Origin: Akkermansiaceae bacterium
GTDB lineage: Bacteria > Verrucomicrobiota > Verrucomicrobiia > Verrucomicrobiales > DEV007
Assembly: GCA_024233085.1 (NCBI GenBank)
Contig: JACKQC010000005.1
Coordinates: 124,001 to 188,000, forward strand
Direction: 5' to 3'
Length of the DNA stretch: 64,000 bases
The notes beneath the pieces are model-generated. The model did no database searches and was not told the DNA's origin. It was given only the letters and a program-made list of their open reading frames with translations. Below, one piece after another: positions 17,469 through 25,567 of the stretch. Position 1 is the first letter of the stretch. The number at the start of each line of letters is the position of its first letter. Made by a program: the position numbers and the translations under genes.

Positions 17469-19214
17469 ATGACCGAATCCGCGCAACTGGGGCTGTTGTT
17501 TCGGGTGCACCGCCGAATGCTGGCGGTGCGCTGCGGGAAGCTGCTTCGGGAATCGCGACTGATGGCGGCCGCGCTGGCGGCCTTTCTCGTCGGATACGCG
17601 GTGGCGGCCTACCTGCTGTTCTCGCGGGGGCTTGCCTATTTCGGCAAAATTCCCGCGGCGGGATCGCTCCTCACCGATCGGCTCATCTACATCATCTTCT
17701 TTTGTTTCCTGATGATGCTGGCCTTTTCGGTCGGGGTGACGGGTTACATCGCGCTCTACCGGAGCCGGGACACGCGCTGGCTGCTGAGCCTTCCCGTTTC
17801 GCACCGGGTCATTTTTCTATGGAAGACCATCGAGGCGGCGCTCTTTTCGAGTTGGGGACTGGTTTTCATCACGGCACCCTTGCTGCTGGCTTTCGCCCGC
17901 GTGAGGCATCCGGGCGCGGCTTTCTATGCGAAAACGGGGCTGGCGCTGATTCCGTTTCTCATCATCACAAGCACCGTGGCGGCGGTTTTCCTGGTCACGG
18001 CGGTCCGCTGGTTTTCGCGTCGCCAGATTTGGATCGGGGCCGGGGTGGTCGCGGTGATCTTCGTCGTCTGGTCGGTCAACACGGTCTCCCGGGAGCGCGA
18101 ATTGACGGAGCGCACCGGACTGAGCGCGGCGCTGACGTTTCAACAGGTGCTGCGCCACACGGAAATGAGTGTGAATCGATTCTCGCCAAGCACCTGGCTG
18201 GCGGGCTCGGTGCTGGATTGGACCCGGCCGAAGCGGACCGTCCGCTCGTGGCTGTATCCGTCGCTATTGGCGAGCTACGCGTTGATGGGCGGGTTGGCCA
18301 CGGCCTGGGCGGGCCGCTATTGGTATTACGATTCGTGGAATCGCAGCGTGCAGGCCGCGGCGATCGCCGCCCGTCGTTCGAGTCGGAGGGCGGGGCTCTC
18401 CCGCGCCGGGGAATTGACCCGCGCGATGCGGGCGAGCGGAATCCTGGCGGCGATTTTGGGACGACCCTTGGCGGCGGTCACCCGGAAAGACGCGCTCACT
18501 TTTCGCCGTGAACCGGGGCAATGGGTACAGTTCGTCGTCGTGTTCGGTTTGCTGGCCCTTTATGCGACGGGTCTCCGCCGGCTCAACCAGCACCTGGACG
18601 ATCCTCGCGACCTCTTTCTCGTCGCCTATCTCAATCTCGCCGTGTGCGCGCTGGCTCTTTCGACCCTGACGACCCGGTTCGTGTTTCCACAGTTCAGTCT
18701 GGAGGGACGGCGCCTGTGGATCCTCGCCATGTCGCCCCTGCGCCTGCCGCGGGTGGTCTTGCAGAAGTTCTTCCTCAGCCTCCTTTTCACCTCCGCCGCC
18801 GCCGGTACCGTGGTCGCCATTTCCGGAAACACGCTGGAACTGCCGCCGGCGGATGTCGGCTATTTCACCGGCGCCGTCCTGTTGTTGTCTCTCGGGCTGA
18901 ACGCGATGGCCGTGGGCTTCGGGGTCCTTTTCCCCAATCTCGAGGAATCCAACGCCGCCAAGATTGTCAGCGGATTCGGCGGAACACTCTGTTTGGTGTC
19001 GAGTTTCGTTTTTATCACCACCATTCTGCTGCTGCTGACATACGCGCGGCTGAATTTTTTTGACGCGGACGCCGAACCGGAGACATGGCTCCACACGAGT
19101 CGGGGACGAATCGGAGTGGGCCTGGCCTTGCTATTGAGTCTGGCGGTGACGGTCGCGCCCCTGATTTTTGCAATGAAGCGACTAAAAAGACTGGAAATTC
19201 TAGGCAATCTGTAA
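17469..19214 (+). CDS. Polytopic membrane protein, putative ABC exporter permease
   Basis: 581 residues with about 11-12 hydrophobic segments in two halves: an N-terminal set (MAAALAAFLVGYAVAAYLLF, IYIIFFCFLMMLAFSVGVTG, and others to about residue 295), a cytoplasmic basic loop (330-365), and a C-terminal set ending near residue 575. The overall form matches the 'putative ABC exporter' permease family of PVC bacteria, which carries its substrate with a separate ATPase. No ATP-binding subunit is next to it, so the partner is unknown. The next gene starts 34 bp downstream in an AT-rich gap. Confidence 0.75.
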   Translation: MTESAQLGLLFRVHRRMLAVRCGKLLRESRLMAAALAAFLVGYAVAAYLLFSRGLAYFGKIPAAGSLLTDRLIYIIFFCFLMMLAFSVGVTGYIALYRSRDTRWLLSLPVSHRVIFLWKTIEAALFSSWGLVFITAPLLLAFARVRHPGAAFYAKTGLALIPFLIITSTVAAVFLVTAVRWFSRRQIWIGAGVVAVIFVVWSVNTVSRERELTERTGLSAALTFQQVLRHTEMSVNRFSPSTWLAGSVLDWTRPKRTVRSWLYPSLLASYALMGGLATAWAGRYWYYDSWNRSVQAAAIAARRSSRRAGLSRAGELTRAMRASGILAAILGRPLAAVTRKDALTFRREPGQWVQFVVVFGLLALYATGLRRLNQHLDDPRDLFLVAYLNLAVCALALSTLTTRFVFPQFSLEGRRLWILAMSPLRLPRVVLQKFFLSLLFTSAAAGTVVAISGNTLELPPADVGYFTGAVLLLSLGLNAMAVGFGVLFPNLEESNAAKIVSGFGGTLCLVSSFVFITTILLLLTYARLNFFDADAEPETWLHTSRGRIGVGLALLLSLAVTVAPLIFAMKRLKRLEILGNL

Positions 19215-19248
19215 TATTAATTTACCTTAATAGAATTTCCGTCTTTCT

Positions 19249-19917
19249 ATGAGTGCTCTCGCGAAATCCAAAAGCCACCATTTCTACGACGAAGACGATC
19301 AGGATGTCCTGATCCAATTCGACGAGAATTCCTTCGTCCCCGTCACTCCCTATCAGGAGGATTTCGAGGATCAGGTGAATGAAGCTCAGGAGCAATTGCT
19401 CCAGCTCCGGCAGAAACAGGAGATGCTCGAGCGCCAGAAGCTGGAATTGGAGGAACTGCAACGGCGCAAGGAAGAGTTCACCCACGGGCGCGCCGAGGTT
19501 ACAGAACAGTTGTCGCAGTCCATCGCCCATCTCGAACGCGAGGCCGCCCGCGCCCAGCAGTTGGCCGAGGAGTGCCTCGACAGCAAGGAGTCCTTCGAGC
19601 AGCACCTGCGTATCGTCGAGATGCTTCGTCCCGAGCACTGGAGTCGGGCGGATCTCCGCGACGAGCTGACTCGGGCTCTGGCGTGCATCGAGGATGCCGA
19701 GCAGGATATCGCCCAGGCGGGGCATCTTCTCGAAGTTCGAAAGGCCGCTCCCAAGGGTGTTCGGGTAACCGAAAAGAAATCCACAGCTTCCGCCGCGGCA
19801 AGTCGCGAGCAGGGATTCCTCCACTGGTTCAAGTGTGGCCTGGCCTTCACGCTGCCCCTGATGATCTTCGTCGGTGTGGCGCTGCTGCTTCTCTCGATCT
19901 TCGGCGCCGGCAACTGA
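19249..19917 (+). CDS. Coiled-coil protein with C-terminal membrane anchor
   Basis: 222 residues. No signal peptide. An acidic start (YDEDDQDVLIQFDEN) leads into a long coiled coil from about 40 to 115 (QLLQLRQKQEMLERQKLELE and ELQRRKEEFTHGRAEV). A second helical stretch follows (DLRDELTRALACIEDAEQDI), then one transmembrane segment at about 195-218 (AFTLPLMIFVGVALLLLSIF). This is a tail-anchored inner-membrane protein with its coiled coil in the cytoplasm. I do not recognise a named family. It is followed by a second, smaller protein of the same plan, and the two may form a complex. Confidence 0.75.
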   Translation: MSALAKSKSHHFYDEDDQDVLIQFDENSFVPVTPYQEDFEDQVNEAQEQLLQLRQKQEMLERQKLELEELQRRKEEFTHGRAEVTEQLSQSIAHLEREAARAQQLAEECLDSKESFEQHLRIVEMLRPEHWSRADLRDELTRALACIEDAEQDIAQAGHLLEVRKAAPKGVRVTEKKSTASAAASREQGFLHWFKCGLAFTLPLMIFVGVALLLLSIFGAGN

Positions 19918-20054
19918 TTGCGGGTGGCGATCCCGGAATTCGCCCCCAATCCAAGGTCCCGCGATGAGGCGGGGACGATCGCCGCGCGGCGGCATTGTCC
20001 CCTCGCCGGGATCGGCACTCTCTTTCTCGATTCACCGAAACCCCTGAAACCCCA

Positions 20055-20447
20055 ATGAACCGGAAACGAACACAAAACGTCCGAAAAAGCGGCGCCAAAC
20101 GTGGCTCCACGCAATCCAAGGAAAGGCTAATGAATGACCGCACCCGATTCAAAAGCCAGAAAAAGCAGCTCGACGAGGAATGGCAGACGCTTCACGCCAA
20201 AATCGGTGTGCTGGAGAATTTCATCGCCGGCTCCGTGGTTCGCGAGGAACGACGGAAAAGCCTGCGGGCGCAGAATGTGCTTCCGCCTCCCGAGCAGGCC
20301 CGGCGGAGCCATTCGCGTCAGCGAATGAGCCGCTGGCAGGAGCGCCACTATCATCATCAGCGGGAGCGCCATGGATTGATGTTTCTGCTGCTTTTCGTCG
20401 CGGTTTGCGCGACGGCGTGGTGGCTGATCAATCACGTGGCTCCGTGA
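20055..20447 (+). CDS. Small basic tail-anchored protein
   Basis: 130 residues from the ATG at 20055. A second ATG at 20130 (MNDRTRFKSQKKQLDEEWQT) has a good ribosome-binding site, AGGAAAGG, in the preceding bases and would give 105 residues. The body is a very basic helical region with a short coiled coil (KKQLDEEWQTLHAKIGVLEN) and a His/Arg-rich stretch (WQERHYHHQRERHG). It ends in one transmembrane helix (LMFLLLFVAVCATAWWLINH). It shares the coiled-coil plus C-terminal anchor plan of the gene upstream. Function unknown. Confidence 0.65.
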   Translation: MNRKRTQNVRKSGAKRGSTQSKERLMNDRTRFKSQKKQLDEEWQTLHAKIGVLENFIAGSVVREERRKSLRAQNVLPPPEQARRSHSRQRMSRWQERHYHHQRERHGLMFLLLFVAVCATAWWLINHVAP

Positions 20448-20520
20448 GGAAACGGGGCCGCCCCGGTGGGCGGGAGGCGGCGCGGTGACGATTGCGATTC
20501 GCCCGGCGATTCCGCTTGCG

Positions 20521-20580
20521 CCTCCGCGCGGAGGTGGAATTCTTCCGTTAGCGGGCGCGCCGCCGTTTTTCACGGCGCGC
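20521..20580. repeat. Two hairpins just upstream of the NlpC-like gene
   Basis: CCTCCGCGCGGAGG (20521-20534) is a perfect palindrome. A second stem, GCGCGCCG (20555-20562) with CGGCGCGC (20573-20580), encloses a 10-base loop containing TTTTT and ends 11 bp before the ATG at 20592. They may be a weak terminator for the upstream gene or a translational hairpin. Confidence 0.5.
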
Positions 20581-20591
20581 TCCTCCCCTCC

Positions 20592-21869
20592 ATGAAAATA
20601 CCTGTCGCCCTCCGGGCGGTCTTTTTTTCCCTGGTCCTCGTCCCGGTTCTCGGGGCGTTCTTCCCGTTGTTTTCTCAGGACGATCCGCTCATTTCCTCGC
20701 TTGGCGGGGAGGGAGGAGTCCGTTTCAACGCCGAGGGCGACACCCCGAGCGTTCGCACGGTGCCGACCGGACCCTGGGGTGATCTCGAATACTACGAAAC
20801 CATCCTGGAGCCGCCGATCCGGATGATTGTCGCGGCGGGCTACCTCGCCGAGCCCCGGGACTGGGCTTTGTCGATTCGGCCACCGGGGGCCGTCGCCGAT
20901 CTTCTCCGGGAAGGCGGGCTGGAGCCCTCCGAGATCGAAATCCTGCTCTCGCCCTCCTGCACTTCGGTGAGGGGCGATCAGCTTCGTATTCTTCCGCCGG
21001 CCGATTGGATCTGGAAACTCGATTCGGGGCGCCGGGGGCGGCTCTACGAGGTTTTGTCAAAAGAGGGCATCAATCGTTTCATCGCCCATCCCTTCACGCT
21101 GGGCAATGACATCCCCTCGTCACTCGCCAAGCTTCGAGCGAATCGCTTTTCCCCCGAGTTCCTCGCGCGGGCCGACTCGCTGACATACAAGCGGGGGGGC
21201 GAGAATGTCATCACGGATATCCAACTGCTTTACGAGTTGCTGCCGACAGTCGAACAGCGCTTCGAGCTTTCCCAACTGTTGCTCCGAACGCGTTCGCTGA
21301 TCGTCCGCATGCGCATATCGCCCAACTCGAATCTCGCCAAGCTTCGCGAGTACTGGAGCGCCGGTTTCAAAAACAAGGACATCCTTCCGCTGTTGGAATC
21401 CGTTTCCCGCACCCCCGGGGTCGACCGGCTCGATGTGGTGCATCTGCTGCCGGCCACGCCGCGGAAATACATCTACACCTATGCCACGGAGGACATGGCG
21501 GTCGGATCGGAGTTTCCGGACTGCTATTGGACCTCGTTCAATTTTTTCGAGGCGAACGAAGCCAATCGAAATCTCGATTCGCCCACCAGCCAGTACATCG
21601 GCAGCCGCTGGCGGCAAGTCCAGCCGCCGCTGCGCTTCGGGGATCTCATCGTTTTTTCGAATCCCGAAGGCACCGAGGCGCTGCACGCCTGCACCTATGT
21701 CGCCGCCGACATCGTCTACACGAAAAACGGACTCAGCCTGCTGCGACCCTTCGTGCTGGAGCCTTTCAGCGTTGTGGCCCAGTCGTATTGGAATGGCGGA
21801 AAGAACCGCGTGTTTTATTACCGGCACCGCGACGCCCACACCGGGAACGGGGCGAACATCGCGGACTGA
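20592..21869 (+). CDS. Secreted protein with NlpC/P60-like C-terminal region
   Basis: 425 residues from the ATG at 20592; the N-terminus (MKIPVALRAVFFSLVLVPVL) is a signal peptide. Residues 60-290 are a mixed alpha/beta region without a recognised motif. The end has a Cys-His pattern of NlpC/P60 or papain-like hydrolases: FPDCYWTSFNFF (Cys311), RFGDLIVFS, then ALHACTYVAADIVYTKNG (His365 on a strand), and a closing strand RVFYYRHRD. In NlpC/P60 the order DCxG, GDLVFF, HVGIYVG is the same. If active, it would act on peptidoglycan or a related peptide in the periplasm. This is inferred from a motif reading, and the Cys context (no Gly after DC) is atypical. Confidence 0.65.
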   Translation: MKIPVALRAVFFSLVLVPVLGAFFPLFSQDDPLISSLGGEGGVRFNAEGDTPSVRTVPTGPWGDLEYYETILEPPIRMIVAAGYLAEPRDWALSIRPPGAVADLLREGGLEPSEIEILLSPSCTSVRGDQLRILPPADWIWKLDSGRRGRLYEVLSKEGINRFIAHPFTLGNDIPSSLAKLRANRFSPEFLARADSLTYKRGGENVITDIQLLYELLPTVEQRFELSQLLLRTRSLIVRMRISPNSNLAKLREYWSAGFKNKDILPLLESVSRTPGVDRLDVVHLLPATPRKYIYTYATEDMAVGSEFPDCYWTSFNFFEANEANRNLDSPTSQYIGSRWRQVQPPLRFGDLIVFSNPEGTEALHACTYVAADIVYTKNGLSLLRPFVLEPFSVVAQSYWNGGKNRVFYYRHRDAHTGNGANIAD

Positions 21870-21901
21870 AGCCGGCCTTCAGGGGAGGGCGGGCGGCGTT
21901 T

Positions 21902-22522
21902 TCACAGCGCGGCCCGCAGTTCCGGCATGGCCCGGAGTTCGATCGCGTGTTCAGCGTCGATTCCCCCGTTTCGAGCCTGGGGCCCGAGGTTTTTCCGGCG
22001 TCGGTCGAAGAATTTCGGAATTCCGCCCCGGAAGGGGATCTGGCCGCTCATCAGGGCCGAGAATAGGCCGTCGATGCGCAACTTCAGCTTTTCCAAGTCC
22101 CCGTGCAGGTTGTCCAGCTTCTCCGTCGAACGTTTGTTGGCGACCGCGCGGCTGACGCGCAGCACCACATCGTCCGCGTCGAAAGGCTTGGCGACAAAGT
22201 CGTCCGCCCCGCAGGACAAGCCTCGCCTCCGGTTCGCGCTGTCGTCGAGTCCCGTCATGAAGATGACGCTGATCGAGTCCGTCCGGGGGTTGGCCTTGAG
22301 TAGCTTGCAGAACTCAAAACCGTCGCGTCCCGGCATCATCAGATCGAGTAGCATGACATCCGGGTTGAAATCCTCGACCGCCGAAAACGCGCAGCGTCCG
22401 TCGGCGGAGGCGATGACTTCAAAACCGGCCGCCTCCAACGCTGGCGCCAGAATCTGATGGTTGCATGGATCGTCATCGACGATGAGCACCCTGCCTCGTG
22501 TTTCGAATACTTTGGCAATCAT
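21902..22522 (-). CDS. Single-domain response regulator with coiled C-terminus
   Basis: 206 residues. Residues 10-125 form a receiver domain: acidic pocket IVDDD (Asp16-18), phosphoacceptor Asp60 in MLLDLMMPG, Thr90 in FMTG, and Lys112 in VAKPF. Residues 128-160 are a likely coiled coil (EKLDNLHGDLEKLKLRIDGL), followed by a basic tail (RRRKNLGPQARNGG). There is no DNA-binding or output enzyme domain, so signalling is probably through protein contacts. No histidine kinase gene is near. The ATG at 22522 is preceded by AGGAGG with 12-base spacing, one of the few good ribosome-binding sites here. Confidence 0.9.
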   Translation of the reverse strand: MIAKVFETRGRVLIVDDDPCNHQILAPALEAAGFEVIASADGRCAFSAVEDFNPDVMLLDLMMPGRDGFEFCKLLKANPRTDSISVIFMTGLDDSANRRRGLSCGADDFVAKPFDADDVVLRVSRAVANKRSTEKLDNLHGDLEKLKLRIDGLFSALMSGQIPFRGGIPKFFDRRRKNLGPQARNGGIDAEHAIELRAMPELRAAL

Positions 22523-22645
22523 GTTTGATAATTTCCTCCTAAATTCGGAGCTATTTGAACGTTAAAATATAAATATTATAATTACAATAATTAATTTCGG
22601 CTTTTTTGTTTCACTTTTGAATAATCGATTTTTCCGAACCGTTGC
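22523..22645 (-). promoter_or_regulatory. AT-rich promoter region of the response-regulator gene
   Basis: A tract that is much richer in A and T than the surroundings (around 22560-22620, runs such as AATATAAATATTATAATTAC). It lies directly upstream of the response-regulator gene on the minus strand. The ribosome-binding site AGGAGG is at 22535-22540. Promoter elements cannot be fixed by eye because the whole tract is AT-rich. Confidence 0.5.
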
Positions 22646-22650
22646 CCTTC

Positions 22651-23592
22651 CTACGGCTGCGCCCACGGCAGCCAACCTCCGCGCATCGCCCCGAGCAGAC
22701 CGGTCACGACTCCCGCCGCCAGCAGGGTCGAGTAAAAGACCGCCGCCGAGGCGAATCGGGTGTCGCCCTTGAATTCGTGGGCCAGCAGCGCCGTGTTGAC
22801 CGCGGTCGGCGAGGCCGCGCTGAGGATCAGGATGGCCGCGAATTCCCCGTGAAAGCCGAAAAGCAGAGTCAGGCCCGCCGCGGTCAAGGGGCCGCCGAGC
22901 AGCCGAATGAGGAGAGCCCGAGCCAGCGCGCCCTCGATCCTTGGCGGCCGTGTCTGCGAGAGCTGCGCGCCCAGGGTGACCAGCGCGAAGGCCACCAGCG
23001 CGTCCGCCAGATAGAGCAGCGGTTTCCAGATAAAGACCACGTCCTCCAGCGGATTGCCCAGCCGGCGGCAGATCAAAGCCGCCGCGATCCCGTAGAGCGA
23101 AGGCTGGCGCAGCACCGGCAACAAGCGCCGCCAGGCCGGCGGGCGAGAACCGTCCTCGCCGTCATGCGAGGATGCCAGGAACAGGCCGATGGTGAAAGTG
23201 GTGACATTCATCGTCGCCAGCACGAACACCTGGACCACGGGCCCGAGATCGGAAAAGGCGAGCGTCATCAGCGGGATGCCCCAGTTTCCCGAATTGTAAA
23301 ACATCGTCGCCAGTTGCAGCGACAGGCGCTCCCGCCGGCTCCGCGCCACGGCCCAGCTCGCCAGGGCCATCGCGCCGATGACCAGCAGGGTGAAGCCGAT
23401 CACCTGCGCGCCGACCCGGTCGCTGAGGTCGGAGGTCGTCAGGCGGACGAAGATGAACACCGGAACGAACACGTAGAGGTTCAGCCGCACCAGCGTCTGG
23501 AGATTCAGCCCCAAACGCCGATCGGCCAACCAGCCGACCCCGGTCACGAGCAAAATCGGCAGGCAGACGTCGCGGAGGATCGGCAGGAGCAT
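22651..23592 (-). CDS. AEC-family (auxin efflux carrier) transporter
   Basis: 313 residues from the ATG at 23592; a GTG at 23598 would add two residues. Ten hydrophobic helices in two halves of five. The first helix set (LLPILRDVCLPILLVTGVGW) and the segment ATMFYNSGNWGIPLMTLAF, containing the conserved N-x-G-N-x-G-x-P motif near the helix break, identify the family. The C-terminal set ends ILSAASPTAVNTALLAHEF. Family role: efflux of organic acids or related small anions across the inner membrane. The gene lies downstream of an unrelated TauE/SafE-type permease gene, separated by palindromic element copy 3. Confidence 0.9.
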   Translation of the reverse strand: MLLPILRDVCLPILLVTGVGWLADRRLGLNLQTLVRLNLYVFVPVFIFVRLTTSDLSDRVGAQVIGFTLLVIGAMALASWAVARSRRERLSLQLATMFYNSGNWGIPLMTLAFSDLGPVVQVFVLATMNVTTFTIGLFLASSHDGEDGSRPPAWRRLLPVLRQPSLYGIAAALICRRLGNPLEDVVFIWKPLLYLADALVAFALVTLGAQLSQTRPPRIEGALARALLIRLLGGPLTAAGLTLLFGFHGEFAAILILSAASPTAVNTALLAHEFKGDTRFASAAVFYSTLLAAGVVTGLLGAMRGGWLPWAQP

Positions 23593-23634
23593 GGACACGG
23601 AGGGCGGGGAGACGGTCCCCGGCGCGTTCGCCGG

Positions 23635-23679
23635 GACTCAACCCTGTTTAATCCGGGACCCAACCCTGTTCAATCCCGG
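23635..23679. repeat. Dispersed palindromic element, copy 3 (head-to-tail pair)
   Basis: Two units in the same orientation: GACTCAACCCTGTTTAATCC and GACCCAACCCTGTTCAATCC. Here the pair is direct, not inverted, so it cannot fold into the hairpin seen in the other copies. It lies between the two permease genes. Confidence 0.85.
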
Positions 23680-23695
23680 AGACGGATCGGCGGAT

Positions 23696-24472
23696 TTACC
23701 AGAAAAGCATGCGCAGGCCGGCCAGGGCCGAAAAGGCGTAGAGCAATCCGTTGAACAGGCGCTGGGGAACGAGCGCGAGCAGTTTTCGCCCCAACAGGAT
23801 CCCGGCGATCACCCCGGGCAGCAGGTGGAGATCGAGCCGCAGCGAGGCCGAGTGGATGAGATTCAGGCTCCCGATTCCCGGCAATCCCGCCGCCAGCAGG
23901 GGGAATTTGAGCACATTCAGCAGCAGGAAAAACCGCGCCCCGATGCCGAGGAACACCTCCTTCGTCATGCGGTGGACCAGAGCGTAAACCGTGTATACCG
24001 GTCCGGCCGCGTTGGCCATCATCGTGGAAATCCCGATGCCGCCCCCGCAGAGCCACAGAAACCAGCGCGAATCGGGCAAATGCTCCAGAAAACGGCGACG
24101 ATACTCCCGCAGCAACTGCAGGCCGAGCATCACCAGAATGATGCCTCCGATCGCGGGGCGGGCGATCTCGTTGCCGATTCGCGCCAGCAGCCAGACCCCG
24201 CCCACGATGCCCAGCAGCGTCGGGGGCAGGAGAAACCACACCTGGCTCCAATGCCCGTGTTTTCGGAACATCGGGTAAACGATCAGGTCGCAGACAATCA
24301 GCAGCGGCAGGATGATGCCCACCGATTCCCGCTCGCCGAACAGCTCGGCCACGATCAGGACGTTGACGATCGCGAGCCCGGGAAAGCCCGTTTTCGACAC
24401 CCCGAGGCAGAGCGCCCCCAGCAGGGCGATCGCCAATTTGGCGGCGGAAATATCGAAACCGGGGGAAGTCAT
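23696..24472 (-). CDS. TauE/SafE (sulfite exporter)-family permease
   Basis: 258 residues with about eight transmembrane helices. The start AIALLGALCLGVSKTGFPGL carries the conserved G-x-x-K-T-G-x-P-G motif near the membrane-embedded loop of the family. The second half repeats it in weaker form around GGGIGISTMMANAAGPV. Family role: transport of sulfite, sulfoacetate or other organosulfur anions, but many members have unknown substrates. No sulfur-metabolism gene is adjacent (a CysJ-like gene lies 38 kb away). The gene starts 81 bp downstream of the SHD1-like gene's stop codon, on the same strand. Confidence 0.88.
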   Translation of the reverse strand: MTSPGFDISAAKLAIALLGALCLGVSKTGFPGLAIVNVLIVAELFGERESVGIILPLLIVCDLIVYPMFRKHGHWSQVWFLLPPTLLGIVGGVWLLARIGNEIARPAIGGIILVMLGLQLLREYRRRFLEHLPDSRWFLWLCGGGIGISTMMANAAGPVYTVYALVHRMTKEVFLGIGARFFLLLNVLKFPLLAAGLPGIGSLNLIHSASLRLDLHLLPGVIAGILLGRKLLALVPQRLFNGLLYAFSALAGLRMLFW

Positions 24473-24553
24473 CTGCGATTCGCGGTGGCCCTCCCGGAGA
24501 AGGCCCCATCCGATCGCGATTGCAACGAAAAATCCCCCTCCGAGCCCGCCTTT

Positions 24554-25426
24554 TCAGCGCGGGCTTTTGAACTGGTCCTTGAAACGGTCATGCACCTCAA
24601 TGGGCGAGCCTTCACCGTTGTCCCAGGCCAGGTCGCCCATGAAGGCGGCGTTGTTTTGAAATTCGTGGACGATTTCGCCATTCTTGCGGACGCGAATCCA
24701 CAATCCCACCACCGTGTCGCGCTGGTATTCCTTTTCTCCCCGAAGCGGTTTCATTTCGTAGGTTTCGATAGTCACCGGGGCGGTGGTGAACTCGGCCTTG
24801 CCGTTGTAGCCGACTTCGGGCAGTTCGAGGCTTCCGCCCTCCATCTGCCGGCGTCCCTCGCCGGGGTAGGCGCTGCCGCGGGTGATGGCGACCTCGTCGT
24901 CGTAGACGATGCGGTACTCCAGCTCCGCGTTGCGCAGATCGCTCCGGGTCAGGTTGGTCATCGACACGTCGTAAACCCACTTCGCGGTCTTGATGGTCCG
25001 GCCCGTCGCCGCATACTCGAAGGTGTCGGAGGTCACCAGCCGTTTTTCCACCTGAAAATCGAAGGCGAACTCGATGGCGTCCGGATCGCGGTCCATCCAG
25101 AGCTGCACGCGGTCGGCGGAGCGGCTGTCCAGATCGCTCATGGACAGGAAAAATTCCCGTCCGTCGGCCACCCGCTCGATCTGGATGCGGTCGCCGCTGG
25201 CGGACATCAACCGGGCGTCGATGCTCCGTCCGTCGCGGCTGTAAAGGCGGACGGGTTGTTTGAAGAAGGCCGCCGACTTTGCCGCGGTCTTCTTCGCGTC
25301 GGCTTCCGCCGCCGTGGAGGATTTTGCCTCCTCGGAGGCGGGTTTTTCCTGCCCTCCGACCTCGGTGACGGTCGCGGCCGCCAGGGAGAGGCAAAGGGTG
25401 GTGAGAAGATTGGGCTGGAGTTTCAT
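24554..25426 (-). CDS. Secreted SHD1-like-domain protein
   Basis: 290 residues from the ATG at 25426. N-terminal signal peptide (MKLQPNLLTTLCLSLAAATV), then a Glu/Ala/Lys-rich linker to about residue 60. Residues 60-115 (RLYSRDGRSIDARLMSASGD, then EFFLSMSDLDSRSADRVQ) match the small beta-barrel called SHD1-like, common in PVC secreted proteins and thought to bind proteins. The remainder (about 130-290) is a beta-sandwich with repeated strand pairs and no catalytic residues that I can name. Probably periplasmic. A 7-bp stem (AGCCCGC with GCGGGCT) spans the stop codon, but no T-run follows on this strand. Confidence 0.75.
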   Translation of the reverse strand: MKLQPNLLTTLCLSLAAATVTEVGGQEKPASEEAKSSTAAEADAKKTAAKSAAFFKQPVRLYSRDGRSIDARLMSASGDRIQIERVADGREFFLSMSDLDSRSADRVQLWMDRDPDAIEFAFDFQVEKRLVTSDTFEYAATGRTIKTAKWVYDVSMTNLTRSDLRNAELEYRIVYDDEVAITRGSAYPGEGRRQMEGGSLELPEVGYNGKAEFTTAPVTIETYEMKPLRGEKEYQRDTVVGLWIRVRKNGEIVHEFQNNAAFMGDLAWDNGEGSPIEVHDRFKDQFKSPR

Positions 25427-25567
25427 GGACGTGCGCCAAGGGTCGCCTGGCGGGGATAAAATCCGCCCCTGTCTAACCTTTCTCAAATGGCGGCATGACG
25501 CGGGCACGTCTATACGCTAACGGAAAGTTGCTTGCCATGGCGCGGCTCCAACGGCCGTATGGCGCGA

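Noticed and set aside
24543..24565. A rho-independent terminator after the SHD1-like gene
   Set aside because: The 7-bp stem spans the stop codon and no T-run follows directly on the minus strand, only ATTTTT several bases later. Not convincing.
23591..25459. A 622-codon plus-strand frame over the permease and SHD1-like genes
   Set aside because: Antisense to two genes with clear family motifs and rich in charged residues from off-frame reading. No start signal or domain.
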